Positions 9,454-19,016 of a DNA stretch of 64,000 bases are shown in pieces. How positions within the stretch are numbered: the stretch's first letter is position 1; every line of letters starts with the position of its first letter. The position numbers and the translations under genes are program-made. Below the pieces are notes generated by a model. It saw nothing but the letters and a program-made list of their open reading frames with translations. It made no database searches and had not been told where the DNA came from. Origin of the DNA: Paraliobacillus zengyii (GTDB taxonomy: Bacteria > Bacillota > Bacilli > Bacillales > Amphibacillaceae). Where the stretch lies: assembly GCF_003268595.1 (NCBI RefSeq), contig NZ_CP029797.1, positions 2,439,501-2,503,500 on the forward strand. The letters run 5' to 3'.

Positions 9454-9459
9454 ATTACC

Positions 9460-9495
9460 ACCCTCCTAGTGTATATAATAAGCTGGAGGGCTCTT
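9460..9495 (+). terminator. Terminator after the YiiX-like pseudogene
   Basis: CCCTCC (9460-9465) pairs with GGAGGG (9484-9489), followed by CTCTTTT. It starts seven bases after the pseudogene stop. Confidence 0.6.
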
Positions 9496-9649
9496 TTAAT
9501 CTATTAAAATCACTATTTACTAGATATAATAACTAGCAATATTATAAAGGTAAGTTTTATACGATTGATCTTCTTTGTAATTGAACATCCTTTAGATTTT
9601 AAAACAGCTTTTAGTTTCTTACGAGTGTTTCATCCATAGACACCATCAA

Positions 9650-9901
9650 CCTCATTTTAAAGTATATAACTTAGAAGAATCTAAACTGCTTTTTTCAAGA
9701 CTTGAGGGTGAATATGAAGTATGGCAATTGATTGTAAAGGTTGCAGCAGTTAGTTGTTTTCCTTCCAATGCTGCAATTTCGCCTTCCCTAAGACTAGGTC
9801 ATTCGAAAATAGGTACTACAATGGATACTTATGGACACGTACTCCAGGAAGTTGAACAAAGTGCAGCCACATATTTCGAAACATTATTTAAAAATGATTA
9901 A
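9650..9901 (+). pseudogene. Tyrosine integrase relic with internal deletion
   Basis: The frame carries LEESKLLFSRLEGEYEVWQL and IVKVAAVS, the start of an integrase catalytic domain. After about 11 unrelated residues it jumps to LRLGHSKIGTTMDTYGHVLQ and the family C-terminus SAATYF. The segment holding the R-K-H-x-x-R residues is missing, while the LGH and TxxxYxH motifs with the nucleophile Tyr remain. The N-terminal arm- and core-binding parts are also largely gone. It ends 95 bases from tRNA-Arg, the classic position of an integrase at its tRNA attachment site, and explains the island to its left. Confidence 0.8.
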
Positions 9902-9903
9902 AA

Positions 9904-9922
9904 TTGGTATCCTCTTGGTATC
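9904..9922 (+). repeat. Two direct copies of TTGGTATC behind the integrase relic
   Basis: TTGGTATC occurs at 9904-9911 and 9915-9922, an 11-base period, between the integrase stop and the tRNA terminator. Short direct repeats in this position can be integrase arm sites. That role is inference. Confidence 0.4.
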
Positions 9923-9955
9923 TTTCCAAAAAAATATATAAACCTCAAGAAAACA

Positions 9956-9990
9956 AAAAACCTCATAAACGTTAAGTTTACAAGGTTTCT
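9956..9990 (-). terminator. Terminator of the tRNA-Gly/tRNA-Arg operon
   Basis: On the minus strand AACCTTGTAAAC pairs with GTTTATGAGGTT across a short loop and is followed by a T-run. It starts a few bases past the tRNA-Arg 3' end. Confidence 0.6.
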
Positions 9991-9995
9991 AATGA

Positions 9996-10069
<74 letters not shown>

Positions 10070-10073
10070 GTAT

Positions 10074-10147
10074 TGGAGCGGGTGAAGGGAATTGAACCCT
10101 CGACATCAGCTTGGAAGGCTGAGGTTTTACCACTAAACTACACCCGC
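10074..10147 (-). tRNA. tRNA-Gly (anticodon TCC)
   Basis: A 74-base cloverleaf including an encoded 3' CCA: acceptor GCGGGTG/CACCCGC, anticodon loop CTTCCAA, T-arm with GGTTCAATTCC. It lies four bases upstream of tRNA-Arg and is co-transcribed with it. Confidence 0.95.
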
Positions 10148-10241
10148 GTGGTATTGATTTATGTACAAAAAATGTACTAACTTTCGTAACAGACAAGACT
10201 TATTATATTAAGTTTTGAGTCTTTTGTCAATATATTTAAAG

Positions 10242-10290
10242 AAAAAAGTTATAGAAGAAATATGGATAATCCATATTTCTTCTATAGAAT
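10242..10290 (-). terminator. Strong terminator after ysnB
   Basis: A near-perfect palindrome, TATAGAAGAAATATGG with its complement around a short centre, is followed by a T-run on the minus strand. It ends the rph-ysnA-ysnB transcript. Confidence 0.8.
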
Positions 10291-10291
10291 A

Positions 10292-10810
10292 TCATTTTAT
10301 TGTTGTCTCGAAGCCTAAATCTTTCACTAGATTTCCATCAACATCATAAAAATCTACTGTTAATTCTTGACTTGTTTCCCATGATAAAATCGCATAGGTT
10401 TTTTCTTCACGTACGCGTGGCAGACGTATACTGCCAGGATTAATGATAACTTTATTGTCGATTTTCTGTGCTACTGCAATATGAGAATGACCATGACAAA
10501 TTATCTTTGCATCTAATTCTTTTGCTCGCTTAATAACTGGTTTTAAAGAAGTTTTTACTTGATGCATATGTCCATGAGTAATGTAAAAGTTTAAATCAGC
10601 AACAGCAAAATCTAATTCATCAGGATACCGTGAATCAAAATCACAATTCCCAGTAACTTTCTTGAAATTATCCATTGGACTAGCGTCAAATTCTAATTCT
10701 GAATCGCCACAATGAATCATTTGGTCGACCTCATCCTTGTGACGTTCCTTAATTATTTCAAGTTCCTCTGTTAACCCATGACTATCACTGGTGATCAATA
10801 CTTTTGGCAT
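10292..10810 (-). CDS. ysnB: YfcE/MJ0936-type metallophosphoesterase
   Basis: A 172-residue calcineurin-like phosphoesterase that probably cleaves a phosphodiester with two metal ions. Visible metal motifs are SDSHG near residue 8, HCGDSE near 33, GNCDFD near 55, THGHMHQ near 80 and CHGHSHIA near 105. Length and motif order match YfcE/YsnB proteins. Substrate unknown. The start is ATG 10810 with GAGGGG upstream. It follows ysnA by 15 bases in the conserved rph-ysnA-ysnB order and ends at a strong hairpin. Confidence 0.9.
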   Translation of the reverse strand: MPKVLITSDSHGLTEELEIIKERHKDEVDQMIHCGDSELEFDASPMDNFKKVTGNCDFDSRYPDELDFAVADLNFYITHGHMHQVKTSLKPVIKRAKELDAKIICHGHSHIAVAQKIDNKVIINPGSIRLPRVREEKTYAILSWETSQELTVDFYDVDGNLVKDLGFETTIK

Positions 10811-10825
10811 AGTACCCCTCGCTTT

Positions 10826-11419
10826 CTATATACTCTTTACCCATTCTTCTATTTTTTTTAACGCATTTCCTCGATGACTAATCTCATTTTTTTGATCAGA
10901 GTTTAGTTGCGCCATGGTTAGCTTGGTATCAATTGGTTGAAAAATCGGATCGTAACCAAATCCATTTGCACCAATTGGTATGCGTGTTATCTTGCCCTCA
11001 CATGTTCCACGTTTAACTACTGGTTCTTGGTTTGGCCTTACTATTGCTAGTACACAAACAAATCGAGCTGAACGATTTTCATCTGCGATATCATGCATTT
11101 CATCTAATACTTTATGTAGATTCTTTTGATCATCTTTTTCTTCTCCTGCATAACGAGCAGAGTATACACCTGGTCGTCCATCTAATGCATCTATTTCCAA
11201 ACCAGAATCATCAGCTAAAACAGGAATCTTAAATTTTTCTGCAATTGTTGCTGCTTTTATGATTGCATTTTCCTCAAAAGTACTACCTGTTTCTTCAATA
11301 TCGTCAATTGGTTCTTTCAAATCCAATAAAGAAGTCACGTTAATATCATATTTTTTAAATAGCAATTGAAAATCTTTCACTTTACCCTTATTTTGGGTCG
11401 CAATCATGATTTCTTTCAT
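10826..11419 (-). CDS. ysnA: XTP/dITP diphosphatase (RdgB/HAM1 family)
   Basis: Hydrolyses non-canonical purine nucleotides (XTP, dITP, ITP) to monophosphates, keeping them out of DNA and RNA. The nucleotide-binding ATQNKGKV is near residue 8 and DDSGLEIDALDGRPGVYSAR near 70; ANGFGYDPIF and SHRGNAL follow in the expected order. About 197 residues is normal. ATG 11419 is better spaced from GAGGGAT than the adjacent ATG at 11422. It lies eight bases after rph, a conserved pairing. Confidence 0.95.
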   Translation of the reverse strand: MKEIMIATQNKGKVKDFQLLFKKYDINVTSLLDLKEPIDDIEETGSTFEENAIIKAATIAEKFKIPVLADDSGLEIDALDGRPGVYSARYAGEEKDDQKNLHKVLDEMHDIADENRSARFVCVLAIVRPNQEPVVKRGTCEGKITRIPIGANGFGYDPIFQPIDTKLTMAQLNSDQKNEISHRGNALKKIEEWVKSI

Positions 11420-11429
11420 CATTATCCCT

Positions 11430-12170
11430 CTACTTTTCTAAATATGTTGACCACTGTTGTAATGCATCTTTTTGGATATCAAATATTTCTTTTAAACCTT
11501 TATCTGCCAAACCTAACATTGTTTGTAATTGTGCTGGACTAAATGTAGCTTCTTCACCAGTACCTTGAATTTCTACAAACTTTCCGTTACCTGTCATCAC
11601 GATATTCATATCAACATGTGCTTGTGAATCCTCTGTATATTCTAAATCTAAAACTTCTGTTCCATCTGGCATCACACCAACAGAGATTGCTGCTAAATAA
11701 TCAGTAATTGGCATTTCTTTGATTGTTCCTTTTTCGATTAATGTACCAAAGGCGTGAACAATTGCAACAAATGCACCTGTAATCGATGCAGTTCGTGTAC
11801 CACCATCTGCTTGGATGACATCACAATCAACCCAAATAGTACGCTCACCAATTTTATCTAAGTCAACAACTGCACGTAAGGCACGACCAATTAAACGTTG
11901 GATCTCCATCGTTCTTCCTGATACTTTACCTTTTGAAGACTCACGGATATTTCTTGTATCTGTTGCACGCGGCAACATAGCATATTCTGCTGTTATCCAA
12001 CCTTTTCCTTTATTACGCATAAATGGTGGAACACGATCTTCTATACTTGCATTACATATTACTTTTGTATCTCCAACTGTAATTAATACTGAACCCTCTG
12101 GATGTTTTGTATAACCCGTCTCAATTTTTATATCTCTTAGTTGATCTACTTCACGCTCACTTGGTCTCAT
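11430..12170 (-). CDS. rph: Ribonuclease PH
   Basis: Phosphorolytic 3'-5' exoribonuclease that trims tRNA 3' ends. At 246 residues it is the usual length. The N-terminal [13 protein letters not shown], the central [19 protein letters not shown] and [10 protein letters not shown] segments, and a [10 protein letters not shown] stretch match the family. The start is ATG 12170 with AGAAGGAGGAAG upstream. It is first in rph-ysnA-ysnB and separated from gerM by a terminator. Confidence 0.96.
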   Translation of the reverse strand: MRPSEREVDQLRDIKIETGYTKHPEGSVLITVGDTKVICNASIEDRVPPFMRNKGKGWITAEYAMLPRATDTRNIRESSKGKVSGRTMEIQRLIGRALRAVVDLDKIGERTIWVDCDVIQADGGTRTASITGAFVAIVHAFGTLIEKGTIKEMPITDYLAAISVGVMPDGTEVLDLEYTEDSQAHVDMNIVMTGNGKFVEIQGTGEEATFSPAQLQTMLGLADKGLKEIFDIQKDALQQWSTYLEK

Positions 12171-12243
12171 AAATTCTTCCTCCTTCTAATTCTTTCTAAT
12201 CGTAACATATTTTTACCCATTTCGATAACTTCATGCAAAGAAA

Positions 12244-12276
12244 AAAAGGAGCTGATTGTTCCAGCTCCTTTTCCTA
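12244..12276 (-). terminator. Terminator after gerM
   Basis: AAGGAGCTG and CAGCTCCTT pair around a six-base loop, with a run of seven T on the minus strand. It directly follows the gerM stop. Confidence 0.85.
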
Positions 12277-13386
12277 TTACAAACTTCCAACTGGTACAAA
12301 GGTATCCCTTGAAACAGGTTCGCTATAAGGCACACCATGTTCATTAAATACTTGTTCAACATCATCAACATTTACAGAAACAGCTTCTACATTCACTTGG
12401 TCTGTCAACGTTAATACCAATGTCTCCATTACTTCATCAGATATTGCTCCGCTTGCTTCGTCACTTAGAATTTCTTTACTGAATGTTACCTGCAAGACAC
12501 CATCTTCTATTGTTGGTTCTTCCATAATTGTAGCATTCTGATTAAAAACATTTAGTAAACCTAGATCATAGGATGGGCCATCTAACAATGCTTGTACAAC
12601 TGATTGATAAACATTATCCTCAATCATCTCAACATGTTGTGTTACTGGCACATAATATAATTGTTCGCCTTGTTGTGATGGATAGTAAAGCGTTACGGCT
12701 TCACTATCCAAAAGATCCACACCATCTGCATGATAAACATTAATGCCATTTGCGCGTGAGTAGCCATCTGTTAGTGGTGTACCGTTTACTGGCATCTCCT
12801 TTTGCTCAAATCCATTAATCCAAAGATTAATTTTGTTAACATTATCAAATTGTGTAAGCGTGTATGTCATTGCTTGAATGATTTGTTGTTCTTCTTCCGG
12901 CTGATATTCTGTAAACTCTTCTGACAAATCTACAACTAATGTACCATCTTCCTCTAAATTCAAGCCTAAAATTTGTGTACCAGCTGGTAAAACTGCCTCA
13001 AATCCATTTGGTAAACTAGAAGTGACCGGACCATCCTTAATTAAATACTCTAATACTTGAGTAGCTACTTCATTAGTTTCTGTTTTAGGTAATTCCATTG
13101 TTTGTGGAACAACCATTCCTTCTTCATTAATTAAATATAATTCTCTTGGAACTGTTTCTGTTTCTGTTGTTGTAACATCAACGCCTTCTTCTCCAACAGT
13201 CGTTTCAACCGTCTCTTGCTCTACTGTGTCATCCGTTTGTTCTGTATCAGTTGTTTGACCAACTGGCACATCTATTTCTTCTAATGTTTGTTCACCTTGA
13301 AATAGTCCACAACCAGTTGTCAAAAATAATACAAACAAAATCGGTAATCCAATTCTTATTGTCAGTTTGAATAATCGCATACTCAT
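12277..13386 (-). CDS. gerM: Spore germination/sporulation lipoprotein GerM
   Basis: GerM is needed for proper engulfment and spore cortex/germination in Bacillus. The 369 residues start with a lipoprotein signal ending TTGCG (lipidated Cys about residue 26), then a Thr/Glu-rich linker to about 85, then two GerMN domains (about 110-210 and 235-345). Their repeated features are LVVDLSEEF in the first and LQVTFSKEI in the second. The start is ATG 13386 behind GTAGGAGGG. Position between racE and rph matches B. subtilis. It is exported and held at the outer face of the membrane. Confidence 0.92.
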   Translation of the reverse strand: MSMRLFKLTIRIGLPILFVLFLTTGCGLFQGEQTLEEIDVPVGQTTDTEQTDDTVEQETVETTVGEEGVDVTTTETETVPRELYLINEEGMVVPQTMELPKTETNEVATQVLEYLIKDGPVTSSLPNGFEAVLPAGTQILGLNLEEDGTLVVDLSEEFTEYQPEEEQQIIQAMTYTLTQFDNVNKINLWINGFEQKEMPVNGTPLTDGYSRANGINVYHADGVDLLDSEAVTLYYPSQQGEQLYYVPVTQHVEMIEDNVYQSVVQALLDGPSYDLGLLNVFNQNATIMEEPTIEDGVLQVTFSKEILSDEASGAISDEVMETLVLTLTDQVNVEAVSVNVDDVEQVFNEHGVPYSEPVSRDTFVPVGSL

Positions 13387-13531
13387 GTTTTTCCCTCCTA
13401 CGATGGTTTGTATTATTATGTATACGAGCTGTTCAGAAAAATAGACCTATCTTTACTCTAGATTATCTAGAAATTACTTTGTTATGTTCATAAAGGCAAA
13501 ACAGCACTTATTGTAATCAGTATTATTATTC

Positions 13532-13572
13532 AAAAAAAGAACCATGGCTACGACTATTGTAGGCACGGTTCT
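13532..13572 (-). terminator. Terminator after racE
   Basis: AGAACCGTGCCTAC pairs with GTAGCCATGGTTCT (one mismatch, one wobble) around a seven-base loop and is followed by seven T on the minus strand. Confidence 0.8.
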
Positions 13573-13643
13573 CTCTATTTGAATAATTCTAGTAATAAGT
13601 TGTGGGCTTTCATTGTATTTATCAGATTTTATTCTATACTCGT

Positions 13644-14450
13644 CTAGTTTGTTTCTATATCTGCATTCTCAATAATATTAATTGGTATATCTAACCATTG
13701 AATCGCAATACGTTCAAAAATTTCCCATGGGCCAGTGGTATAAAAACGATGATTTGGTGAACGTTCACCTTCGTATATCGTTTGATGATAACCTAAGATT
13801 ACACTAACTTCTCGTGCAGTCTCTTCACCTGATGAGATGATATGAACTTCTTCTCCCATCACAGCTTGAATAGTATCCTTTAATAGCGGATAGTGCGTGC
13901 AACCTAAAATTAGTGTATCAATTATTTCTTTTTCCTTAATAGATTGCAAAGCGTTCTCTACCACTTGATATGCTTTAGCACCAGTAAATACACCTTGTTC
14001 AACCATTGGGACAAATTCAGGGCATGGTAGACCTTGTACTTCTATTTCAGAATTAATACTATGCAAAGCCTCTGGATAAGCCCGGCTTTCAATTGTTCCT
14101 TCTGTTCCAATAACACCTATTTGCATGTTTTTTGTCATCTTTATCGCCGCTCGAGCTCCTGGTTGAATAACTCCAATCACAGGTATATCTAATTTCTCTT
14201 GTAGTAATTCCAATGTGAAAGCTGTTGCTGTATTACAAGCTATAACAAGTAACTTTATATCTTGCTTCAATAAAAAGTTAACCATTTCTAACGTGTATTG
14301 AATTACTTCTTCTTTTGGTCGTGGACCATATGGACAACGTAATGTATCCCCTAAATAAATTAATTGTTCTTTTGGTAATTGACGCATCAGCTCACTCGCT
14401 ACTGTCAGACCACCAACACCTGAGTCAATGACTCCAATCGGTTGATCCAC
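13644..14450 (-). CDS. racE: Glutamate racemase
   Basis: Interconverts L- and D-glutamate for peptidoglycan. At 268 residues it has the two catalytic cysteines in ACNTATAF (near 72) and GCTHYPLL (near 183), plus DSGVGGLTV and YLGDTLRCPYGPR near the N-terminus. The start is GTG 14450 with GAGGGG 8 bases upstream. It lies between ysmB and gerM as in B. subtilis. The YGPR motif is of the RacE/MurI type. Confidence 0.96.
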   Translation of the reverse strand: MDQPIGVIDSGVGGLTVASELMRQLPKEQLIYLGDTLRCPYGPRPKEEVIQYTLEMVNFLLKQDIKLLVIACNTATAFTLELLQEKLDIPVIGVIQPGARAAIKMTKNMQIGVIGTEGTIESRAYPEALHSINSEIEVQGLPCPEFVPMVEQGVFTGAKAYQVVENALQSIKEKEIIDTLILGCTHYPLLKDTIQAVMGEEVHIISSGEETAREVSVILGYHQTIYEGERSPNHRFYTTGPWEIFERIAIQWLDIPINIIENADIETN

Positions 14451-14476
14451 TATAAATCCCCTCTTATCTTAAATGT

Positions 14477-14941
14477 TTACACATTACTATTTTTATCTTG
14501 ATCCAGTTTCATTTGTTTGTGAAGCAACTTCAAAATATCATACAATACATCTACTCGGTCTGTTGAAACATCTTCTAAGACATCTTCTAAATAATCCTGT
14601 CTTTTCTCGATTACTTCTTGAATAATATCTTTACCTTTGTCTAATAAATGTATTCGAACAACACGTCGATCTTTTGTATCTCTTTTTCGTTCCACTAAAA
14701 GATTTTTTTCCATTCTATCTATTAAATCAGTTGTTGTACTGAAAGCTAAATTTATTTTATTCGAAACTTCTCCAATTGTTAAATCCCCATCTTCTAATAA
14801 CCACTGTAAGGCTATAAATTGAGGTGTCGTTATCGGATAGTTTTTTAAAATTTCACGACCCTTTTGTTTAATTATTCCAGAAATATACCGTAGTTCTTTC
14901 TCTACTTCTGCAATTGTCGCTGCGTTTTTAACTTCATCCAC
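14477..14941 (-). CDS. ysmB: MarR-family transcriptional regulator
   Basis: A 154-residue winged-helix regulator. The DNA-binding helix region is about residues 55-95 (LTIGEVSNKINLAFSTTTDL) followed by the wing ERKRDTKDRRVVRIHL, typical for MarR. The start is GTG 14941 with AAAGGAGG upstream. It precedes racE by 26 bases, as in B. subtilis, where gerE lies directly upstream. Here gerE is 15 kb away, so the pair has been separated. Target genes unknown. Confidence 0.9.
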   Translation of the reverse strand: MDEVKNAATIAEVEKELRYISGIIKQKGREILKNYPITTPQFIALQWLLEDGDLTIGEVSNKINLAFSTTTDLIDRMEKNLLVERKRDTKDRRVVRIHLLDKGKDIIQEVIEKRQDYLEDVLEDVSTDRVDVLYDILKLLHKQMKLDQDKNSNV

Positions 14942-15073
14942 GAATACTAAACCTCCTTTGACTAAGCTATTCTATTTGTATCATATCATTTTTTTATCAA
15001 ATTAGGTCAAAATTTGATTATTTCTATATCATGATAAAGTTAAACTATAGCTAGAATATAAAATCAAAACACA

Positions 15074-15116
15074 AAAATAACGCATGGATCTGATTAAGCA
15101 CCCATACGTTATTTCT
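15074..15116 (-). terminator. Terminator after the PASTA protein gene
   Basis: AATAACGTATGG pairs with CCATGCGTTATT around a long loop and is followed by a T-run on the minus strand, directly past the stop. Confidence 0.7.
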
Positions 15117-15120
15117 TATG

Positions 15121-16575
15121 TTATTTCTCAATTTGTTCTGGTAACTCCTCATCTGTTACTGGTTCTATCGGTTGATCAAATTCTTCTTCGTCATCTTCCA
15201 AAGGATTGGACGTTGATGCAGCTGAAGCATTATTACTAATCCGCACTTCAACGGTATAATCCATAGAAACAAATGCATTAAATTTACTCATGCTAACAAC
15301 TGTTCCCTTTACCTCATTAGACTCAACATATTTAACAATATAATCAATTTCTGCCCCTTTAGATTGATAGTCTTCATAAAATAACTTTGGTAAATCTCCT
15401 TCCATCACACCACGGTAGTCAGCTAGAAAAGGACGACCTTCAGAATAAGTAACTGTGATAGCGGGAGCCTCCTCACCGGTTAATTTAGTTCCTGCTTCAA
15501 TCGATTGAGAAACTAATCTTCCATAAGATAGTTTTGATTGAAATTTCTGTTTGACCGTTACCGTTAGTCCAGGATAACTGGCTGCTTCATCCATTGTAAG
15601 TTCACCGAAATTTGGTACGACTATCGCTTTACCTACAGATATCTCGACGGTCATTTTATCTTTCTTAGCAATTTTTTCTTCAGCTTTTACACTTTGACTA
15701 ATAACCTTGCCAACTTCTATCGTATTAGAATCTTTATCTTCAAGCGTTAATGCAATTTCATTCGTATCTGCCCATTGTTGTACTTCTTCTTTTGTACTCG
15801 CAGAAAAATCTGGGACACTAATATTCTTCTCAAATACTTCTTCACCTTTAGAGTAATAGACAGCAGCGCTATCCTTGCGACGATATGTTACTTCATCAAT
15901 TTCGCTATCCTTAATAACAAGTTTAATAAATGAACCAGACTCGACTTTATCACTATATTCTGAAACCAACTTAAGGTTATCAGCTTGTTGCTCCTCTATC
16001 CAGAGCTCTGTATCGCTTTGGTTCATTTCAGAAAAGTCAGGTAAGGGAATAACTTCTTCAGGATCTGGTCCTAAACTACTAACTATCGAAAGCGTTTTCC
16101 CCTTTCGAATGTTTTTACCTTCTGATATACTTTGAGAAATTACTCGATTAGCTTCAAGATCTGCACTATATTCCTCTGTTAGTTCAATAGCTACATCATT
16201 CGTATTGGCCCATGCTCGTGCTTCAGAAACTGGTTTATCCCTAAAATTCTCCACTTCTGCATGAACTACATTATAGTAAGTAACACACATTACGATAAAA
16301 GCTAGAGTTGATCCAAGAATAATAAATAACAGCTTGCGGCGTTTTTTCTTCTGATAAGTCGGATCAAACTCTAATTCTTCTCCTACAATACTTCGACGAC
16401 TACTAGTTGAAGAGAGCGGTTTTGTTTCTGGAATAACTTTCTCTTCTTCTTTTTCTATCACACTATCTTCTGGTTTTGCTATCGAATCTTTCGCTTCAGT
16501 TGATTTTCCTTCATCTTGTTCAATCAAAGTACCATCATATTTTTCTTTATTAAATTTTGATAAAAAATCACTCAT
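15121..16575 (-). CDS. Membrane-anchored protein with PASTA-like repeats
   Basis: A 484-residue protein with an acidic cytoplasmic N-terminus of about 85 residues, a basic stop (KKKRRK), one transmembrane segment near 88-110 and an extracellular part. That part holds four or five repeats of PASTA type: (I/V)PxF-x12-W-x8-L then GxVISQS-x3-G-x5-K. It ends in an acidic tail. There is no kinase domain, unlike PrkC. The start ATG 16575 overlaps the ABC ATPase stop by eight bases, implying translational coupling to an ABC exporter. A role in sensing or docking cell-wall muropeptides for that transporter is inference. Confidence 0.8.
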   Translation of the reverse strand: MSDFLSKFNKEKYDGTLIEQDEGKSTEAKDSIAKPEDSVIEKEEEKVIPETKPLSSTSSRRSIVGEELEFDPTYQKKKRRKLLFIILGSTLAFIVMCVTYYNVVHAEVENFRDKPVSEARAWANTNDVAIELTEEYSADLEANRVISQSISEGKNIRKGKTLSIVSSLGPDPEEVIPLPDFSEMNQSDTELWIEEQQADNLKLVSEYSDKVESGSFIKLVIKDSEIDEVTYRRKDSAAVYYSKGEEVFEKNISVPDFSASTKEEVQQWADTNEIALTLEDKDSNTIEVGKVISQSVKAEEKIAKKDKMTVEISVGKAIVVPNFGELTMDEAASYPGLTVTVKQKFQSKLSYGRLVSQSIEAGTKLTGEEAPAITVTYSEGRPFLADYRGVMEGDLPKLFYEDYQSKGAEIDYIVKYVESNEVKGTVVSMSKFNAFVSMDYTVEVRISNNASAASTSNPLEDDEEEFDQPIEPVTDEELPEQIEK

Positions 16576-17239
16576 AAGCTGATAGAGTACCTTTCTGAAG
16601 AGTGAAAGTTTGGTCAGATTGTTGTGCAATTTCATTCGAGTGCGTTACAACTACAACACATTTATCATGTTCGTGTGCCAATTTCTTAAAGATATTAATA
16701 ATTTCTTGTTCCATTTCCTCATCTAAATTACCGGTAGGTTCATCAGCAAGAATTAATTCCACATTTGTAGCTAATGCACGAGCAATGGCTACACGTTGTT
16801 GCTCACCACCAGAAAGTTTATTCACAGAACGATCTGCTTTGCTTTTTACAATTCCAATATAGTCTAATAGATTATAAGCAACTGTATTTTGGTCTTTCGG
16901 AATTTCATTTTCTGTAATAGACATTGGAACTAGCACATTTTCTACTGCTGTAAACGCAGGAATTAGATTATAACTTTGAAAAATGATGCCGACATTATTG
17001 CGTCGATATTGCTCATAACCTATTTCTTTTATGTCTTTTCCATTAAATAATACTTTACCACTCTGTGGTGAATCTAAAGCACTAAGTAATGCTAAAAGTG
17101 TTGTTTTACCGGAACCAGATTGACCTAATATTGTATAAAACTTTCCCTTTTCAAATCCAACATTTGTATCCTTCAAAATATAACGACGACTTTCTCCATC
17201 TTGATAGAAATAATTCAAATCTATTGCTTCTAATATCAT
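16568..17239 (-). CDS. ABC transporter ATP-binding protein (LolD/MacB type)
   Basis: A 223-residue ATPase with Walker [10 protein letters not shown] near 39, Q-loop GIIFQSYNL, signature [15 protein letters not shown] near 142 and Walker [15 protein letters not shown] near 162. It pairs with the FtsX-like permease 17 bases upstream, the usual mechanotransmission-type MacB exporter pair. The third gene of the operon encodes the PASTA protein. Likely cargo (peptide, lipid or envelope signal) cannot be told. Confidence 0.92.
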   Translation of the reverse strand: MILEAIDLNYFYQDGESRRYILKDTNVGFEKGKFYTILGQSGSGKTTLLALLSALDSPQSGKVLFNGKDIKEIGYEQYRRNNVGIIFQSYNLIPAFTAVENVLVPMSITENEIPKDQNTVAYNLLDYIGIVKSKADRSVNKLSGGEQQRVAIARALATNVELILADEPTGNLDEEMEQEIINIFKKLAHEHDKCVVVVTHSNEIAQQSDQTFTLQKGTLSAYE

Positions 17240-17255
17240 CTATTTCACCTCTCTA

Positions 17256-18734
17256 CTACATCATTATTTTTTTAGGATTTAATCGAACAATATATATTAA
17301 TGGTATGATTGTTGACACTAGAATCGTTAATAATCCTACTAAATAAAACATTAGTATATAGCTAGAATCCAGTTTCACCTCATACGAATCCATTACATCA
17401 TCCGTTGTTACACTAGATTGATATGCCTCCAATTCACTGTAATACATCATGTCCTCATCACTTTGAGTATCTTCAGCATTGAGCAACGTTTCAGATATAC
17501 CCTGCGCCAAAAAATTCCCGCTGAATAGCGATAAGGTAATACCGATTAGTGCGACAACCATTACTTCAATTAAAATTTGGCCTACTACACGAGCACGTCG
17601 TTCACCTAAAGAGAGGTAAATCCCTAATTCATGTTTACGATCTCGAAGGAACAATAATACAACTAAACCAATAATTAATACAGTAGCAATTACGGCAACA
17701 AGTAAGACATAACCAGCTAATTTAGACATAGATTTAACTGGTGCTGCGATTGTGTCATATTGATCGCTAGCATTACTAACTTTATAAAGTTCTGGTAATA
17801 ATGGTTGAACTTCTTCCTCAAATGCAATACTATCCTCTGAATTATTCAACACAAAAATAGGTGTATAGTATTCCGTGAGGGCTTCTGCATCTGCTTCAAT
17901 CATTGCGGCATATTCTTCATCAATTTTCATATACTCTTCATTATAATACGTTAATTCACTACTAACGACTTCATTAGGAACATAAATAGTATTTTGATAT
18001 TCTATATTCATGAAATCCATTTCTCCACTTTCTTCACTTTCTTCAACACTTGCTGATTTAGGTTCAAATAAACCAATAACTTCTAATATAACATCTCGAG
18101 AAGTTGCTAATTTTTCTTCTCCAGTTTCTTCATCATAGCTGTATACCTCATTAGTTAATGTGATATTATCACCAATTTGCAAATCATTTTTCTCTGCTAA
18201 CTTACTAGATATTATCGCGACACTAGAACCGTTCTCTATTTCACCTGATTCAAAAACGCGACCCTCAATTAAGTTCCCTATTCCTTCTTCAAAATCAATT
18301 ACTGGTGCATAATTAATACCTTTCAACATGAAGTCGATACTAGGGCCTTCATATTCTACTTCAACCTCTTCTTCCATACCTTCGCCTTGATAACTTTGAA
18401 CGTTCTCTGATCCTAACCATGTGGACAGGTTATAGTCATAATATTTCACATAAGAAAGCTCTCCAATTTGTTTTATTAATTCAAGATCTAAATTAGATAT
18501 TTCTAATGTCATTTGGTCTTCTTCATCCATATTTTCTAACTTTTCATAATCAAGTTCAACAGTTGCTGCAGCACCTAATTTTTCTTTTATATTTGTTTCC
18601 ACATTGTCTGTAGCCTGTTGGATCGAAATAGCACCTGATATTACGTTCCCTAAAATAAATATTACAGCCAATAAAATTAGTGACTTTCCTTTTTTTCTTG
18701 AAATACTTAACAGTCCACGCTTAATAAAATTCAT
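17256..18734 (-). CDS. FtsX/MacB-type ABC transporter permease
   Basis: A 492-residue permease with one N-terminal transmembrane helix (about residues 15-37), a large extracytoplasmic domain (about 40-345) and three C-terminal helices (about 350-380, 400-430, 460-485) of FtsX type. The extracellular domain is very acidic, which fits a halophilic or alkaliphilic lifestyle. The start is ATG 18734 with GAGGGGG upstream; a longer frame to 18794 has none. It heads the permease-ATPase-PASTA operon. Confidence 0.9.
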   Translation of the reverse strand: MNFIKRGLLSISRKKGKSLILLAVIFILGNVISGAISIQQATDNVETNIKEKLGAAATVELDYEKLENMDEEDQMTLEISNLDLELIKQIGELSYVKYYDYNLSTWLGSENVQSYQGEGMEEEVEVEYEGPSIDFMLKGINYAPVIDFEEGIGNLIEGRVFESGEIENGSSVAIISSKLAEKNDLQIGDNITLTNEVYSYDEETGEEKLATSRDVILEVIGLFEPKSASVEESEESGEMDFMNIEYQNTIYVPNEVVSSELTYYNEEYMKIDEEYAAMIEADAEALTEYYTPIFVLNNSEDSIAFEEEVQPLLPELYKVSNASDQYDTIAAPVKSMSKLAGYVLLVAVIATVLIIGLVVLLFLRDRKHELGIYLSLGERRARVVGQILIEVMVVALIGITLSLFSGNFLAQGISETLLNAEDTQSDEDMMYYSELEAYQSSVTTDDVMDSYEVKLDSSYILMFYLVGLLTILVSTIIPLIYIVRLNPKKIMM

Positions 18735-18951
18735 TACTAACCCCCTCAAATTAAAAACATTGCATAAATCAAGATTCATAAAAACTGATGTCATGATAAT
18801 TATTATGTATCAATTCCAAACTCTTCTATTAATCTGTCAATATAAACTTAATTATACATTTACAAACAGAATATACACAACCTAAATTTTGAAATAAATT
18901 GTATAATTTTAGTATACATAAACACTGAAATAACTAACCACTTTTCCTCAA

Positions 18952-18983
18952 AAAGCGCTATTCATAAAATGAATAGCGCTTAA
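18952..18983 (-). terminator. Terminator after the MaoC gene
   Basis: A perfect stem AAGCGCTATTCAT/ATGAATAGCGCTT around a three-base loop, followed by T-rich sequence on the minus strand. Confidence 0.85.
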
Positions 18984-19016
18984 GTTTATCTAAATTATAT
19001 AATTGGATGATTTACT

